The notes under the pieces are model-generated. The model searched no databases and was not told the origin of the DNA. It was given only the letters and a program-made list of their open reading frames with translations. A DNA stretch of 13,352 bases from Propionibacteriaceae bacterium (lineage in GTDB: Bacteria; Actinomycetota; Actinomycetes; Propionibacteriales; Propionibacteriaceae): assembly GCA_021323255.1 (NCBI GenBank), contig JAJTCL010000036.1, positions 1-13,352 on the forward strand. The letters are read 5' to 3'. The translations under genes and the position numbers were made by a program. This document shows positions 13,073-13,352 of the stretch, piece by piece. How positions within the stretch are numbered: the first letter of the stretch is position 1; every line of letters starts with the position of its first letter.

Positions 13073-13352
13073 CTAGCTGCCCCAGCCCATAGTGAAGACC
13101 TCGAACGTAGTCGCCATCGGCACGCCCAGTCGGGTTCCTGCCTGACGCGCTCCGCTCTCCAAGAACTCCTCCGGATCGAAAGACTCCCATCCCAGCCCGT
13201 CGATGTAGGCCTTGTGCGCGGCAAGGGAGGCGACCCCGCGTTGGAAGGTCGTTGTGGTCTCCACCCCATGCCGTCCGTCCGGAGATGAGGCAGCCCACAC
13301 CTCTCTCACCCCATCCCAGCGCTGCAGCCCATCGTCGATCTGGGAGTGAAAC
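13073..13352 (-). CDS. Probable PIG-L family deacetylase, C-terminal part (cut by window edge)
   Basis: The last 92 residues of a larger protein on the minus strand. The frame is open to the window edge, and a GTG at 13309 is internal to it. Features include EVWAASSPDGRHGVETT, then SLAAHKAYIDGLGW (an AHxxYxxGLG pattern) and FLESGARQAGTRLGVPMATTFEVF. This resembles the C-terminal end of LmbE/PIG-L metal-dependent N-acetylglucosamine deacetylases of actinobacteria. The N-terminal zinc motif (PHPDD) that would confirm it is outside the window. The stop is 37 bp from the convergent SDR stop. Substrate cannot be judged. Confidence 0.62.
   Translation of the reverse strand, partial: FHSQIDDGLQRWDGVREVWAASSPDGRHGVETTTTFQRGVASLAAHKAYIDGLGWESFDPEEFLESGARQAGTRLGVPMATTFEVFTMGWGS

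Overview
The window reads as high-GC actinobacterial chromosome. The evidence is gene content: an actinobacterial division/cell wall (dcw) cluster start, a DUF3040 membrane protein, a SAV_6107-type HEPN protein, and a LexA box of the TCGAAC-N4-GTTCGA type. The repeat style and gene order suggest Propionibacteriales, perhaps near Microlunatus, but that is an impression and not demonstrated here.

Layout. Positions 94-4430 (minus strand) hold the head of the dcw cluster in the order mraZ, rsmH, ftsL, ftsI, ending in intergenic repeat DNA at 1-93. The last three genes overlap at their stop/start codons. mraZ is separated from rsmH by 361 bp of repeat-rich DNA. Upstream of mraZ lies an array of seven GTGG units, six of them spaced exactly 10 bp apart, which fits a MraZ operator. 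Divergent from it, 4587-9089 (plus strand) is a tight three-gene operon: MoxR-type AAA+ ATPase, DUF58 protein, and a membrane transglutaminase (TgpA/DUF3488 type). A DUF3040 membrane protein (9164-9559, minus) converges on it.

Positions 9733-11426 (minus) hold a HEPN protein of the SAV_6107 type and dinB (DNA polymerase IV). A consensus LexA/SOS box lies just upstream of dinB and a hairpin terminator follows it. Positions 11427-12177 carry no convincing gene. This stretch holds five direct and one inverted copy of a 28-bp repeat, a related core element, a perfect 11-bp hairpin and a second near-consensus LexA box. A short-chain dehydrogenase (12178-13035, plus), probably from a leaderless mRNA, and the C-terminal end of a probable PIG-L deacetylase (minus, running off the window) finish the region.

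How it fits together: septal peptidoglycan synthesis (FtsL, FtsI), 16S rRNA methylation (RsmH) and the regulator MraZ form one operon. The MoxR/DUF58/transglutaminase operon starts about 75 bp from the MraZ array, so shared control is possible. The SOS-controlled polymerase forms a separate DNA-damage unit. The clearest unusual signals are the phased MraZ array, the dispersed composite repeat family in three intergenic regions (one splitting mraZ from rsmH), a 107-bp inverted-repeat element whose only stem mismatches are plus-strand G-U wobbles, and the orphan LexA-like box inside repeat DNA.
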